From Coemansia sp. RSA 922 (Eukaryota; Kickxellomycota; Kickxellomycetes; Kickxellales; Kickxellaceae), in contig JANBQS010000735.1 of NCBI GenBank assembly GCA_027577415.1, positions 1-12,885 on the forward strand: DNA of 12,885 nt, read 5' to 3'. Positions 1 through 8,665 of the stretch are shown piece after piece (within the stretch, counting starts at the first letter, position 1; each line of letters begins with the position of its first letter). Position numbers and translations under genes: made by a program. Under the pieces are notes generated by a model. The model ran no database searches, was not told the DNA's origin, and was given only the letters and a program-made list of their open reading frames with translations.

Positions 1-150
1 TTCTTGCGTGCAATATGCCCAAAGTCACCACCAACCCAAGGCTCAGGAACTTGTGTGTTTTGCGCAGCCAGCACAATATGGCTTGGACATATGAGGTCTC
101 ATTTTTTTTCCTTTCTAAATTACTTAAAGTTGGCTAATACTAGCATATAT

Positions 151-3100
151 CTACTTTTTGAGCGTGCGCTGTTTCTCAGCATGCTCAATAATCTTGCGCT
201 CTACAAATAGGCCCTTGCGCTTGCGCACCTTGTCCATGTACCGCTTGGCAACGTTATCCCTGTCAGCCTTCTCGCCAAGATCCTCCAGCTCTTCTTCAGT
301 GGTAGGCACCCAGAAAGGGTCCATGTCTAGCGACTCAAAGCCACGATAGATGAGCAAGGGAATGGCAGCACCAGAAGTGCGCTTCCTAATCTCGTCGGCG
401 AACCCAAACGACTCAACGATGGGGATAGCAGACTTGATAGAAAAGTACGGCGTACCCTCGCGCATCTCCTCCGACAAAACGCGTCCACGGCGCCGGTTAA
501 TAACGCCGTATACCTTACCCAGCACCTCCGAGGTTGCCTGAATATCACAGGTATACATGGCCAAGTGTAAGCGTGGCGACCAGTGCAAGAATCCGGCCTT
601 AATTGCGTCACGCACGGCAGAGATGATCTGTCCAGACAATCCGCTAGTGCCAACAGAGTCGCTGCCGCTGAGGTTGCTGACAAGGCTCTTGATAGTAACA
701 GCCACGCCGACCAATGGCTCAAAGCACAGCGGGCCAGATTGGGTTGCCAGCTGGAATCCGGCGTTCACAGACTCTTCAAAGTCGCGAATCGTGTAAGCAG
801 TGCGCGTAGCTACTGGGGCAGCAGCTTCCTCAACATCGCTTTCTTCCTCGTCGTCTGACAGCATTGGCGTTGCACCCGTTGATGACAAAGCCGTGTCGTG
901 TGTGCGCCGTCTGAACCAGCTAGTCTTCGGCTTGCTCGACTGCTCCAAAACTTCCTTAGAGTATAAAAGCATGTTGGGACCAGCCTTGCGCGGTCCAAAT
1001 GAGCAAAGCCCGTTGTCGGTTGCAAACTCCACGCGCTGTGGCTCCCATCCCTTTGCCTTGCGGAATGTCGACCGCAAACGGCCCTGAAGCCACGGCCCTA
1101 GCTCTGATGTCCGAGACGGCTTGGCCGGTCTAGGTTCGTTGGTGTTGCCATCATCGTCGTTATCACTAGCCTCGTTGGCAGCTACAGCAAGTGGGGTGGC
1201 ACTGTCATCGACACTGGCAAGTGCCTCAGCAGCCGCATTCAGCCGGCTATGGCGCCGAGAAGAGGAGAGCCTTGCCACGCGCCGAATATCGTCTTCATGT
1301 CGGAGCAAGAATCGAGTCGTCCTTTCAGGCAGCGGTTCTACTTGAAGCGTAATCGTGACTAGGCCGTTGGCAGTAGTAATGCAGACCTCGCCGCGTGGCG
1401 TGCCCTCGTCAGGCTTGGTGCGAGTCTCAGTCGCCTCGGCAGGCTCGGCACCGCCCTGAACTGCCTTGGGTATAATCGCGAGTGACTGGCCGTTAGATCC
1501 AATTTCGCCTAGCACAACGCCCGGCTGAGCGCTTTGCCTCGCAATTCCCTCTCTGAATGGAACGATCGGTTCAGATACATGGATTTCGCACTTGGCAAAG
1601 CGCTCGCGAAGGTCCTTCATGCAGCGCTCCAAGTGCAGCTCGCCAGCAGTCACTAGTACGCGCTCACCGGTAGCCTGCGAGATGACCTGAACGCACGGGT
1701 CCGCTTGATTTAAGAGTTCAAGACCGCGAACAAGTTTGGCCATATCCTGCGGGTTCACGGGCTCCAGGGCAACACGCACGATTGGGTACGTCTCTGAATG
1801 CATAGCTGCGAGGTTGGGGCAAGTCTGAGCATCGCTCGCCAGCGTTCCACTCTTAAGAATGGCGCCAGATATGCCGCGGATACCAAATACATTGCCAGCA
1901 GGAACTTCTGGCAGGCTGACAAACTCGCGACCCATCATCATATAGAGCGCGCGTACGGTAATCTGCTTGCAATACGACTGCGAGTTTGCGTCCTTGGCGC
2001 TGTACTTTGGCTGCATGGCCCAGATCTTGTCGCCGACACGCACAACACCACTGTAGATTCTGCCAAATCCAATCAGAATCTCCTCTGCCGTAGAATCGGG
2101 ATCAGAATTGACACTATCGCTGGTCGCCTCAGTACTAGTGTCGCCAACGGCGAGCTTTTCGCGCATGGCGCTAGCCAGAGAATCGACAGAGATATCCGAA
2201 GGCGGCACCACAGACAGTGGAGTCGCAATGCCACTGCTATTAGGTGTTGTATCGCCAGCAACGGAGGCAGCCGATAGTGGAGTGCCTGCAGCGGAATCAC
2301 GGCTAAGCGCAAACTCTTGGCGAACAGCAGCTCTGCCCCGAGCTCGCATTTCTTCAGCCGTCATTGCCGCGCGGTTGTTCAGAGACTTTTCGCTAGAGAA
2401 CTCTGGAAGTGACTCGCGGGGAACAGATATTACCTTGCTCACGTAGGCAACCAATGGCGCTGGTACACTCGTCGTGCCCGCCGTGCAACTGTATAGCGCG
2501 CGTTCAACTTCGTTTTTAGGCTCGGTTGTCTTTCTATCAGCCAAAGACTGTGTTTTGCCCTGAACAAGGGGCGGGAGACGAAGAGGTTGTGCTGCGGCTG
2601 GGGACGGCAACTGCTCAACTATAGCGACCATGCATGCCTGCGCCAGAGGAAGCCAGCCCTGCATAATGGCAGTCAGCAGGACGCGGTGATCCTTGCTCCG
2701 GCGGTCGCGCGGCAGGACCTTTAGCTCTAGCGCGGCAATGACCTTTTCGATGCGATCTTGGTTGTGCTCGAGTATGACGCTCTCGTACACTTGCCAAACA
2801 GGAACCAGACACAATTGTACAAACAAGGGCAGTGCCGTAGCCGCCTTTGCTGGCCCGTACAGCTTTGCGAGCTGCTTGTTCGTCAGCACTCGTTGCTTGT
2901 TCTTCGGATCCATATAGTAGCTACCCCACATGAGCTGCTGCAGCTTGGCCGGCGTCGGAATGCCGAGCTTTTCGGCAAATATGTTCGCAAAGTGGTTGAC
3001 GCGGAAGGCCCACCCATCCATCGCAGACCCAAACAGCACATTGCCCTGCTCGGGAGCAAAGTAGATATGCGAGTCATCTTTTTCCTCGAGGTACCACTCG

Positions 3101-3774
3101 GTCATAGCCACGTCCTCGCTGTGCGCCTCCTTCCATCTTTCCTTCGCCTCTTCGAGCTTACGCGAGTCCTCGGCTAACCGGTCGCCCTCCCAAAAACCAG
3201 CCAGCACAGCATTGACTTGCTCGATTAGCTGCTGCATGTGGATGTAAGCCTCGCTTGGCGTCATTTTCCACTCAACGATTAGGCGGTCCATCTTGTTGAG
3301 AAAAAGAATAGGCTGGACGTTCTCGATCCATGCCTGACGCAAAACGCTGACGGTCTGCGTGCACACGCCCTCGACTACGTCTACCAAGACTAGAGCGCCG
3401 TCTGACAGTCGAGCTGCCGAAGCTACCTCGGAGGCAAAGTCTACGTGTCCTGGCGAATCTATCAAGTTGACCAAGTACTCTGATGCTGTGAGGCTCGTGT
3501 CGGAGCTCGTACTATCGGTTGCTCTCTTCAATAGCTGGTAGTACAGACTGATCCCGCTGCTCTCCATGGTAATACCGCGTTCTTGCTCGTCTTCGCGACT
3601 ATCTAGGTATCTGACCTTGCCAGCGAGCTTGCTGGATATGATGCCGTTAGTAGCCAGCAAGGCGTCACTCAGCGTTGTTTTGCCATGGTCGACGTGTGCC
3701 AGCACGCATACGTTGCGGATGCTGTGCACGTTGCTCTGCAGCTGCGCGAGCTTTGCGGGCGGGACAACGGGCAT
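151..3774 (-). CDS. EFL1: Elongation factor-like GTPase 1 (EFL1/Ria1), 60S ribosome maturation
   Basis: This is a cytoplasmic translational GTPase related to EF-2. In known systems it works with SBDS/Sdo1 to release eIF6/Tif6 from late pre-60S subunits. The single-exon protein is 1207 aa. Visible G motifs are AHVDHGKTT (residues 26-34), RGITME (66-71), DSPGH (106-110) and NKMD (160-163). EF-2 domain II starts near residue 565 (GFGRIYSG). A domain V-like C-terminus has NRRRGRVLSEEM near 1093 and then DPFWVPTTEEELEDLGE, typical of EFL1. It is somewhat longer than the roughly 1110-1120 aa of yeast and human proteins because of Ser/Thr/Ala-rich and acidic insertions. The start at 3774 is preferred because homologues begin shortly before the P-loop; an in-frame ATG at 3822 would add 16 hydrophobic residues and is probably in the leader. 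It is divergent from the p24 gene. The family call is very secure. Confidence 0.96.
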   Translation of the reverse strand: MPVVPPAKLAQLQSNVHSIRNVCVLAHVDHGKTTLSDALLATNGIISSKLAGKVRYLDSREDEQERGITMESSGISLYYQLLKRATDSTSSDTSLTASEYLVNLIDSPGHVDFASEVASAARLSDGALVLVDVVEGVCTQTVSVLRQAWIENVQPILFLNKMDRLIVEWKMTPSEAYIHMQQLIEQVNAVLAGFWEGDRLAEDSRKLEEAKERWKEAHSEDVAMTEWYLEEKDDSHIYFAPEQGNVLFGSAMDGWAFRVNHFANIFAEKLGIPTPAKLQQLMWGSYYMDPKNKQRVLTNKQLAKLYGPAKAATALPLFVQLCLVPVWQVYESVILEHNQDRIEKVIAALELKVLPRDRRSKDHRVLLTAIMQGWLPLAQACMVAIVEQLPSPAAAQPLRLPPLVQGKTQSLADRKTTEPKNEVERALYSCTAGTTSVPAPLVAYVSKVISVPRESLPEFSSEKSLNNRAAMTAEEMRARGRAAVRQEFALSRDSAAGTPLSAASVAGDTTPNSSGIATPLSVVPPSDISVDSLASAMREKLAVGDTSTEATSDSVNSDPDSTAEEILIGFGRIYSGVVRVGDKIWAMQPKYSAKDANSQSYCKQITVRALYMMMGREFVSLPEVPAGNVFGIRGISGAILKSGTLASDAQTCPNLAAMHSETYPIVRVALEPVNPQDMAKLVRGLELLNQADPCVQVISQATGERVLVTAGELHLERCMKDLRERFAKCEIHVSEPIVPFREGIARQSAQPGVVLGEIGSNGQSLAIIPKAVQGGAEPAEATETRTKPDEGTPRGEVCITTANGLVTITLQVEPLPERTTRFLLRHEDDIRRVARLSSSRRHSRLNAAAEALASVDDSATPLAVAANEASDNDDDGNTNEPRPAKPSRTSELGPWLQGRLRSTFRKAKGWEPQRVEFATDNGLCSFGPRKAGPNMLLYSKEVLEQSSKPKTSWFRRRTHDTALSSTGATPMLSDDEEESDVEEAAAPVATRTAYTIRDFEESVNAGFQLATQSGPLCFEPLVGVAVTIKSLVSNLSGSDSVGTSGLSGQIISAVRDAIKAGFLHWSPRLHLAMYTCDIQATSEVLGKVYGVINRRRGRVLSEEMREGTPYFSIKSAIPIVESFGFADEIRKRTSGAAIPLLIYRGFESLDMDPFWVPTTEEELEDLGEKADRDNVAKRYMDKVRKRKGLFVERKIIEHAEKQRTLKK

Positions 3775-4047
3775 TACAAATAAGTAGCTTGAAAAGTAGC
3801 AAATGTAAAATATATGAAGCAAACTAGAGGCAAGAAAGGGCTTTGGGCCTTGTGGACTTTTTTTTTTATGTTCAGGAAGCCAAATTTTCTTTGGCGGGGC
3901 TGCGGTTGCCGCTGGATTAAATCAACAATCAGCTGTGTGGCTAAGGGAGATGGATGCATGAGCGTGACGCCCTTTCATTTTCGGATTGTGTCTTTTTTCT
4001 TCACATCTACTCTCATCTATCTCTCATCTAATTCGACCATAGCGACA
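3775..4047. promoter_or_regulatory. Divergent promoter region between EFL1 and the p24 gene
   Basis: This 273-bp gap must hold the promoters of both EFL1 (leftward) and the p24 gene (rightward). It contains a T-tract around 3859-3869 and a strongly pyrimidine-rich stretch at about 3991-4029 just before the p24 start. The latter resembles the CT-rich leaders or initiator regions common in fungal housekeeping genes. No clear TATA box is seen in either direction. Upstream ATGs at 3950 (a three-codon ORF ending at 3961) and 3958 (in frame with p24) matter only if transcription begins upstream of them. Confidence 0.6.
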
Positions 4048-4695
4048 ATGAAGGCGGTCTTTGTTGTTTTCGCGATTCTAGCAACTGTGTTGGGGATTTG
4101 CTCCGCACTAGAGTTCGATTTGGTGGCCACGTCTGAAATCGGAGGTGGACGCCGCTGTCTCTCGCAATGGCTTCCCATGGACACGCATGTACGCGTGAAG
4201 GCCAAAGTTTTGCCCGGCTTCCCAGGACAAAAGGTGAACATGGAAATTCACGACGATAGCCAACACTCAAACCAGTATGGAGCACGCAACCAGGTGGATG
4301 ATGCGACGTTTAGGTTCGATACTCAGGCTCATGCCAACGTTATCGTTTGTTTCCAGAACGTGCTCGAGGCCAACATGCCTAACGATGGACGCTCGAGGAC
4401 TATTCAGTTTAAAATGGAGTCCGGTGCTATGGCCGAAGACTTCCACAAGATTCAGCAGGAGGAGAAGCTAAAGCCCATGGAGATGGAGCTGAGGCGCTTG
4501 GCTATGACCTTGGATGATGTGCAGGATGAGCTGCAGTACTTGAAGCAACGGGAGAGCACCCTGAGAGACGCGAACGAACGCATGAATAGCCGGGTCAAGA
4601 CTTTTAGCTTTGTCTCTATCGCCGTGCTGGTTGGTGTCGCCGTTTACCAGGTCTTTTACCTGCGCCGTTTCTTCCAACAAAAGAAACTTATTTGA
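4048..4695 (+). CDS. ERV25: p24-delta family cargo receptor (Erv25/TMED10-like)
   Basis: This is a type I membrane protein of COPI/COPII vesicles. p24 proteins form hetero-oligomers that sort cargo, notably GPI-anchored proteins, between ER and Golgi. The protein is 215 aa, the usual length. A signal peptide covers residues 1-20 (cleavage near CSA|LEFD). A lumenal GOLD domain follows with the paired cysteines C37 (in RRCLSQW) and C101 (in VIVCFQN). A coiled-coil stretch spans about 147-182, a transmembrane helix about 186-205, and the cytosolic tail is YLRRFFQQKKLI. The FF pair and KK near the C-terminus are the COP-binding signals, and this tail is typical of the delta subfamily. The start is chosen because it places the signal peptide at the N-terminus; in-frame ATGs further upstream (3814, 3958) would bury it. 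No intron is seen. Confidence 0.95.
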   Translation: MKAVFVVFAILATVLGICSALEFDLVATSEIGGGRRCLSQWLPMDTHVRVKAKVLPGFPGQKVNMEIHDDSQHSNQYGARNQVDDATFRFDTQAHANVIVCFQNVLEANMPNDGRSRTIQFKMESGAMAEDFHKIQQEEKLKPMEMELRRLAMTLDDVQDELQYLKQRESTLRDANERMNSRVKTFSFVSIAVLVGVAVYQVFYLRRFFQQKKLI

Positions 4696-4740
4696 ACAAG
4701 AGAGCAACGCTAGTACGTGTCAGTTGGTGTTTGGTAACGC

Positions 4741-4779
4741 AATAAATTGTGTGCTTTTGCTACCCCATAAAAAAATAAA
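4741..4779 (+). terminator. Polyadenylation signals of the p24 gene
   Basis: Two AATAAA hexamers, at 4741-4746 and 4774-4779, lie 46 and 79 bases after the p24 stop codon. Their position suits 3'-end formation for that gene before the cytidine deaminase promoter begins. Confidence 0.55.
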
Positions 4780-4905
4780 GAATGCATGAACGCACATGGT
4801 CTGTGTCTTCTTTAGACGTACACTTTTTTATCCGCTATCTTCGTCACTTCTCTATCCACTCTTTTCGTCACCAAACTACTGAAAACTAACTCTATATCAG
4901 CAGCC
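4780..4905 (+). promoter_or_regulatory. Pyrimidine-rich promoter/leader of the cytidine deaminase gene
   Basis: The stretch 4830-4872 is CT-rich and carries the octamer TTCGTCAC twice (4840-4847 and 4864-4871, 24 bp apart). It sits directly before the deaminase start and resembles the CT-rich leader in front of the p24 gene. No TATA box is evident. The regulatory role is inferred from position and composition only. Confidence 0.4.
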
Positions 4906-5639
4906 ATGAAGTTCGATATGGAATACAGCGATAACGAGGAGACTACTCGACTTATCGATGCAGCATTAGACGCCCGGAGCAACTCGCACAGCCCTTACTC
5001 AAACTTTAGAGTCGGAGCCGCGCTGCTCACAGTCGAAGGCAAGGTCTTCAAGGGGTGCAACATCGAGAGCTGCTCATTCTGTAAGTTGCAGGCCAGCCGC
5101 AGTATTGCTCTACGACTTGATGAACATATGTACTTTTAGCTGTAACTACTAATGTCCCAATCTTGTGTCTGTGTACCGATTTGACGGAACACTTAGCTCC
5201 GACGATATGTGCCGAGCGCGTAGCCATTGCAAGCGCAGTGGTAAGTATACTAAACATTGCACCATTGTGTACATGAATATGTGACACGCCTATTTGGTCA
5301 TGCTTCTGACTCGGTCTTACTAAGCTTGTAGGCTGCGGGCTACACCAAGTTTACAACCTTGGCCATTTCATCGTAAGTACTTTTTGTGCTTGAATCTTGT
5401 GGATGTACCTCGCGTTATATAGCGACTCGGCTAACACACATTATCCAAAGTCTCTACATGTGTGTAGCGACGTCAATGAAACACCCATCACGCCTTGCGG
5501 CGTCTGTCGTCAGTTCATGCGAGAGTTTGGCAAGGACTTACAAGTTTGGCTGGTGTGTCCTGACAAGCGGTTTTGCAGGACGACTCTCGAAGAGCTACTT
5601 CCTGGCTCGTTCGGTCCCGACTCGCTGGGAAAAGCGTGA
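4906..5639 (+). CDS. Cytidine deaminase, four exons
   Basis: This is a homotetrameric zinc enzyme of pyrimidine salvage that converts cytidine and deoxycytidine to uridine and deoxyuridine. The model is join(4906..5080, 5197..5240, 5332..5372, 5468..5639), giving 143 aa, close to the human enzyme (146 aa). Exon 1 carries the substrate-binding SPYSNFRVGAAL and GCNIE motifs. Exon 2 supplies ICAER with zinc ligand C63 and catalytic E65. Exon 4 carries PCGVCRQ with zinc ligands C97 and C100, then the family C-terminus ELLPGSFGPDSL. All three donors are GTAAGT and all acceptors are TAG. A candidate TACTAAT branch site lies at 5147-5153 (intron 1) and CTAAC near 5431 (intron 3). No single frame covers the protein, so unspliced ORF calls miss it. 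An alternative in-frame acceptor for exon 4 exists at 5422. Confidence 0.93.
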
Positions 5640-5777
5640 TGAGCCGCTATTACAACTACAAACGCACGCGCGTGTAGAATTTTCGCGGTCGCGTCTATAT
5701 CCTCGCTCGGTATCTTTAAGCCTTTTTTCAGCCTTTTTTCTTTTCTAGATTTCGCATTTTGTATTCTTTATTGTAAA

Positions 5778-7338
5778 ATGGTAGAAACGCGCAGGCGCCA
5801 GCGCCCAAAGACAAATGCCAGGTGAGTAAATTCATAGTGTCAAGCGAATTGCGCAGTGGGCAAGACGCTAGCTACTAGTACTAATAATGCCTGGCTCACT
5901 ACCAACCCTTGTCCGTGTAAGTAACGATAGCAACCAGTACTACGTTGGATATGTGGAGGACGACGAGTCCGTTGACGCCATCATGAAAAAGTTTGAAGAG
6001 CTGGATCGGATCGAAAAGGAGTTTTCTGCAAAGAAAAAGGTCGACGCCGAGGCCGCCACATCTACACTCGATACGCCTGGTTCAACTAGCGCCCTCTCCA
6101 GTGGTGAGGCAGGGCATGCTGAGGGTACTAGCACATCTAGCGAGGCAGCGGCTGCAGAGCTGGTAGCCGATGTTGCCGATGGTCGCCCTAGCGAAGACAG
6201 CATGTCGCTGGAGTTGCTAGAGGAAGTGTTTAAACGCACGAGCGCATTCACTGTTCGGGGAGCGATGATGAACGACTTTGACTTGGAGGCCATGGATGAC
6301 ATAGAGCTGTGGGAGGCAGAGGCCGGCGACTCTATTCCCGTCGAGTGGGAGGAAGAGGAGGACTACATCACACTTAACCTCGACGACGATGCCCTTGACG
6401 ATGAGTTTGGTGTTGCTGCGCATCGTCGCCGTTACATGAAGCGCGAGCCAGTGAAGAGGGGTGGGGCCAAGATCAGTAGCCGCGACCAGATCCTCCAGCG
6501 ATACAAGTACATGCAAGTGCGTATCCAGGACAGGCACGGACACACATTCTTTGTCAGCCGCAAGGTCAATGCCGTTGACCCCAGTTTGCCGACATATGTG
6601 CGCATACCGCCGATTCCAATCCCACGCGCGTGGGTTAAACATATCCGCCCGCTGATTCTAGGAGCAGAGACCACGCCGTGTAACGTCATTTCTGGAGTAC
6701 TGCTTCCTACGACCGAACCTAAATGGGCACGTCGTATAGATACGGATGTGACGCTTGACTTTGACTTTACGATATTTGAGCGCACATTCCAATGCGTCTA
6801 CATGGATCCGCCGCTGTTGCTACCCGACGAGCAACCCAAACCGGGGTACTTTGACATTTCACAGCTCACTGCGATCCCAGTGCATAAGATGCTTGTTCCC
6901 GGCGCGTTTCTGTTTACTTGGTGCGAGAAGGAGTTGCTCCCCGACATGTGCGAGATAGCCGAGAAGGAGTGGGGTCTCAAGTATGTTGAAAACTTTTGCT
7001 GGGTGCGGCATCAGACAAACAACCACATTGCCAAGCTGCCGTCAAACTACTTCCGCCGCTCCAAGGTCACGCTCTTGATCTTTCGCCGAGAGGGAGATTT
7101 GGAAATGAGGCACCAGCGCAGTCCCGACTCGGTATTTGACTTTGTCAAGCCGCGGATGGCCGGCGACCTGAACGACCGCAAGCCCGATTTTGCGTACACT
7201 GCAATAGAAACATTACTGCCTCGAGCACTGTGCTCGGCAGAGCTACCTGACCCGAACAGACTAGTTCAACTCTGGATGCCCGCTGACAGTCACCGGACAC
7301 ATTGGACGACCATCGTCCAGAAGGCTATATCTGATTGA
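5778..7338 (+). CDS. MT-A70 family methyltransferase-like subunit with DPPL (METTL14/Kar4- or MTA9-like)
   Basis: The MT-A70 family methylates adenine N6 in RNA or DNA using S-adenosylmethionine, usually as a catalytic plus non-catalytic pair. The best model is join(5778..5821, 5931..7338), 483 aa. The N-terminus (MVETRRRQRPK) is basic and NLS-like. NQYYVGYVEDDES and a charged helix follow, then an Ala/Ser/Thr-rich stretch (about 50-100) and a very acidic segment (about 135-180). The MT-A70 fold occupies about 295-475, with DPPL at 307-310, LFTWCEKE, ENFCWVRHQTNN, and a C-terminal part with PDFAYTAIETLLP and VQLWMP...WTTIVQK. The catalytic DPPW tetrad is altered at the last residue, resembling EPPL of METTL14. 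A non-catalytic partner role is therefore likely but not proven. Starting at 5887 without splicing also gives 483 aa; the spliced start has the better Kozak context and a full set of splice signals. Confidence 0.82.
5822..5930 (+). other. Predicted 109-nt intron near the 5' end of the MT-A70 gene
   Basis: The donor is GTGAGT at 5822, a TACTAAT branch site lies at 5879-5885, and the acceptor is ATAG ending at 5930. Joining exon 1 (44 nt from the ATG at 5778) to 5931 keeps the long reading frame open. If the intron is kept, the ATG at 5778 reads 15 codons and stops with TGA at 5823-5825. Translation could then start only at ATG 5887 inside the intron. Confidence 0.65.
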
Positions 7339-7693
7339 GTTTACAATAATACAAAAAAGTTTCTATAAATATTCCTATCGGGTTTGCTTATTCGGCTCAG
7401 AAGCACAGTAGTCGCCAGTAATTGTGCTGCGCCTGGATCTTTGAAAGCAGTATCTGGGCCTCCCCTCCAGTGTGCTAGAAGGCTAGAACTGAAATTCAAT
7501 ACGAAGTTTGGGGGCAACCAGGGACCTGGACATGTGTACTCATTTTTAGTTCCACGAGGCGCGTGGATTTCAGCTGCTCAAACTCGAGTCGGTTGGACTT
7601 GGCCGTATTGCTAGGTATTTATTTGTGACTAGCAAGTCTGCATGTTGTAGTTGCCATTTTATTGATATTCATCTCTTTAAAATATTTATTAGC
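7339..7693 (+). promoter_or_regulatory. Intergenic region: 3' end of the MT-A70 gene and promoter of lipase 1
   Basis: This 355-bp stretch holds no convincing gene; a 76-codon ORF in it has no recognisable features. It contains TATAAATA at 7364-7371, over 300 bp before the lipase start, and AT-rich sequence near 7615-7693 that could serve as core promoter. No canonical AATAAA was found for the MT-A70 gene; an A-rich AATAAT lies near 7346. Confidence 0.4.
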
Positions 7694-8665
7694 ATGCACA
7701 CTAAGGCAATGTTACTCGTATTTGGTTTATTTTTGAGCATCTTTGGCTTAGGCCTTGCTTCTCCTTCACACCGCAATTCTCTTCCAATATTGATGCCAAT
7801 TTTGCAGCAAATGTTAGCGAATAACACGTCCGCTATCGACTGGGCATCCCCGGGTGTCATCACCGGTGTTGGGTTCATCACAAAGCAAGTGGAGGTATCG
7901 ACTGCCGACAAGGAGATTCTGGCCATGTATGCGGCATATTCCGGCGCTGCTTACACGGTAGCGAACCAGTGGAGCTGCCCGTATGCCTGCGAATACCCTG
8001 GAACCGAGGGAACGATTGTTGAGTACAATTGGGAAGTCGGGGTTCCTGAAAGCGCCGGCTACATCGCTCGCAATCCAACCAAGAAGCTCATTATCGTGGC
8101 ATTCCGAGGAACCGACAATATACTTCAGTGGGTAGATAACACTGATATCTGGCAGATGCAATGGCCAGCGGCTATAAACAACTCGTACGTTCACAGAGGG
8201 TTTATGCGTGGCTATCTGAGCGTACAAAGTATTGTTTTAAGCGCCGTCAAGGAAATTGCTACCAAATACCCCGACTACTCTATCTCGCTGGTTGGACATT
8301 CGTTGGGCGGCGCCAAAGCCGCGATTTGCCTGCTCGACCTGTCGTTGGAGATGCCCGAATTGTTGCCAAGGCTGCGCTTGTATACTCAGGGACAGCCACG
8401 AGTGGGCAACCGAGGATTTGCGAATGCCGTTAATGCGCTAGGTGTCATCATGTCTCGCGAAGTATATGAGTATGACTTGATCCCGAGACTTCCGCTGGCG
8501 TCAATGGGCTTCCACCATCATAGCTATGAGGCATGGGATCACGAGAATACGACCAAGATTTGCCTGGATCCAGGTCTATTGGATCACTGCGCCGATGCAG
8601 ATGGCCTTTTCTACCCTTCTGCCGCCGACGACCATGTCAGCTACAAGGGCTTGAAGTACGAGTAA
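7694..8665 (+). CDS. Secreted class 3 lipase (fungal triacylglycerol lipase family), copy 1
   Basis: This predicted extracellular alpha/beta-hydrolase of the Rhizomucor miehei-type class 3 family hydrolyses acylglycerol esters. It is 323 aa. A hydrophobic signal peptide covers about residues 1-23 (ending GLGLAS). A short N-terminal segment carries the glycosylation sequon in NTSAI (44-48). The oxyanion-loop motif FRGT is at 137-140. The nucleophile elbow is GHSLGG with S203. The acid is D261 in YEYDLIPRLP, and the base is H314 in DDHVSYKGL at the extreme C-terminus. Internal cysteines in WSCPYAC probably form a disulfide. The start at 7694 is chosen because it puts the signal peptide first; an upstream in-frame ATG at 7625 would hide it. 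The gene is intronless. A second, diverged copy lies downstream on the same strand. Substrate range (lipase, feruloyl esterase or other) cannot be read from sequence. Confidence 0.92.
   Translation: MHTKAMLLVFGLFLSIFGLGLASPSHRNSLPILMPILQQMLANNTSAIDWASPGVITGVGFITKQVEVSTADKEILAMYAAYSGAAYTVANQWSCPYACEYPGTEGTIVEYNWEVGVPESAGYIARNPTKKLIIVAFRGTDNILQWVDNTDIWQMQWPAAINNSYVHRGFMRGYLSVQSIVLSAVKEIATKYPDYSISLVGHSLGGAKAAICLLDLSLEMPELLPRLRLYTQGQPRVGNRGFANAVNALGVIMSREVYEYDLIPRLPLASMGFHHHSYEAWDHENTTKICLDPGLLDHCADADGLFYPSAADDHVSYKGLKYE

Noticed and set aside
1..94. Possible C-terminal end of a plus-strand gene running in from the left (frame 2, stop at 92-94), converging on EFL1.
   Set aside because: About 30 codons without a recognisable motif. 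Other frames, including the minus strand, are also open here, so the choice cannot be supported.
1798..2446. Plus-strand ORFs of 112-159 codons inside EFL1.
   Set aside because: They are antisense shadows of a well-conserved coding sequence with no motif of their own.
3358..3380. Search for tRNA, rRNA, CRISPR or transposon ends across the window.
   Set aside because: No box A/box B pair, no regularly spaced repeats and no terminal inverted repeats with a transposase were recognised in any gap. The coordinates here are nominal.
5815..5878. Alternative first exon of the MT-A70 gene starting at ATG 5815 and spliced to 5879.
   Set aside because: It is in frame but gives only seven coding bases before the donor, and it would use the TACTAAT branch sequence as exon. 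The 5778/5931 model uses all splice signals better.
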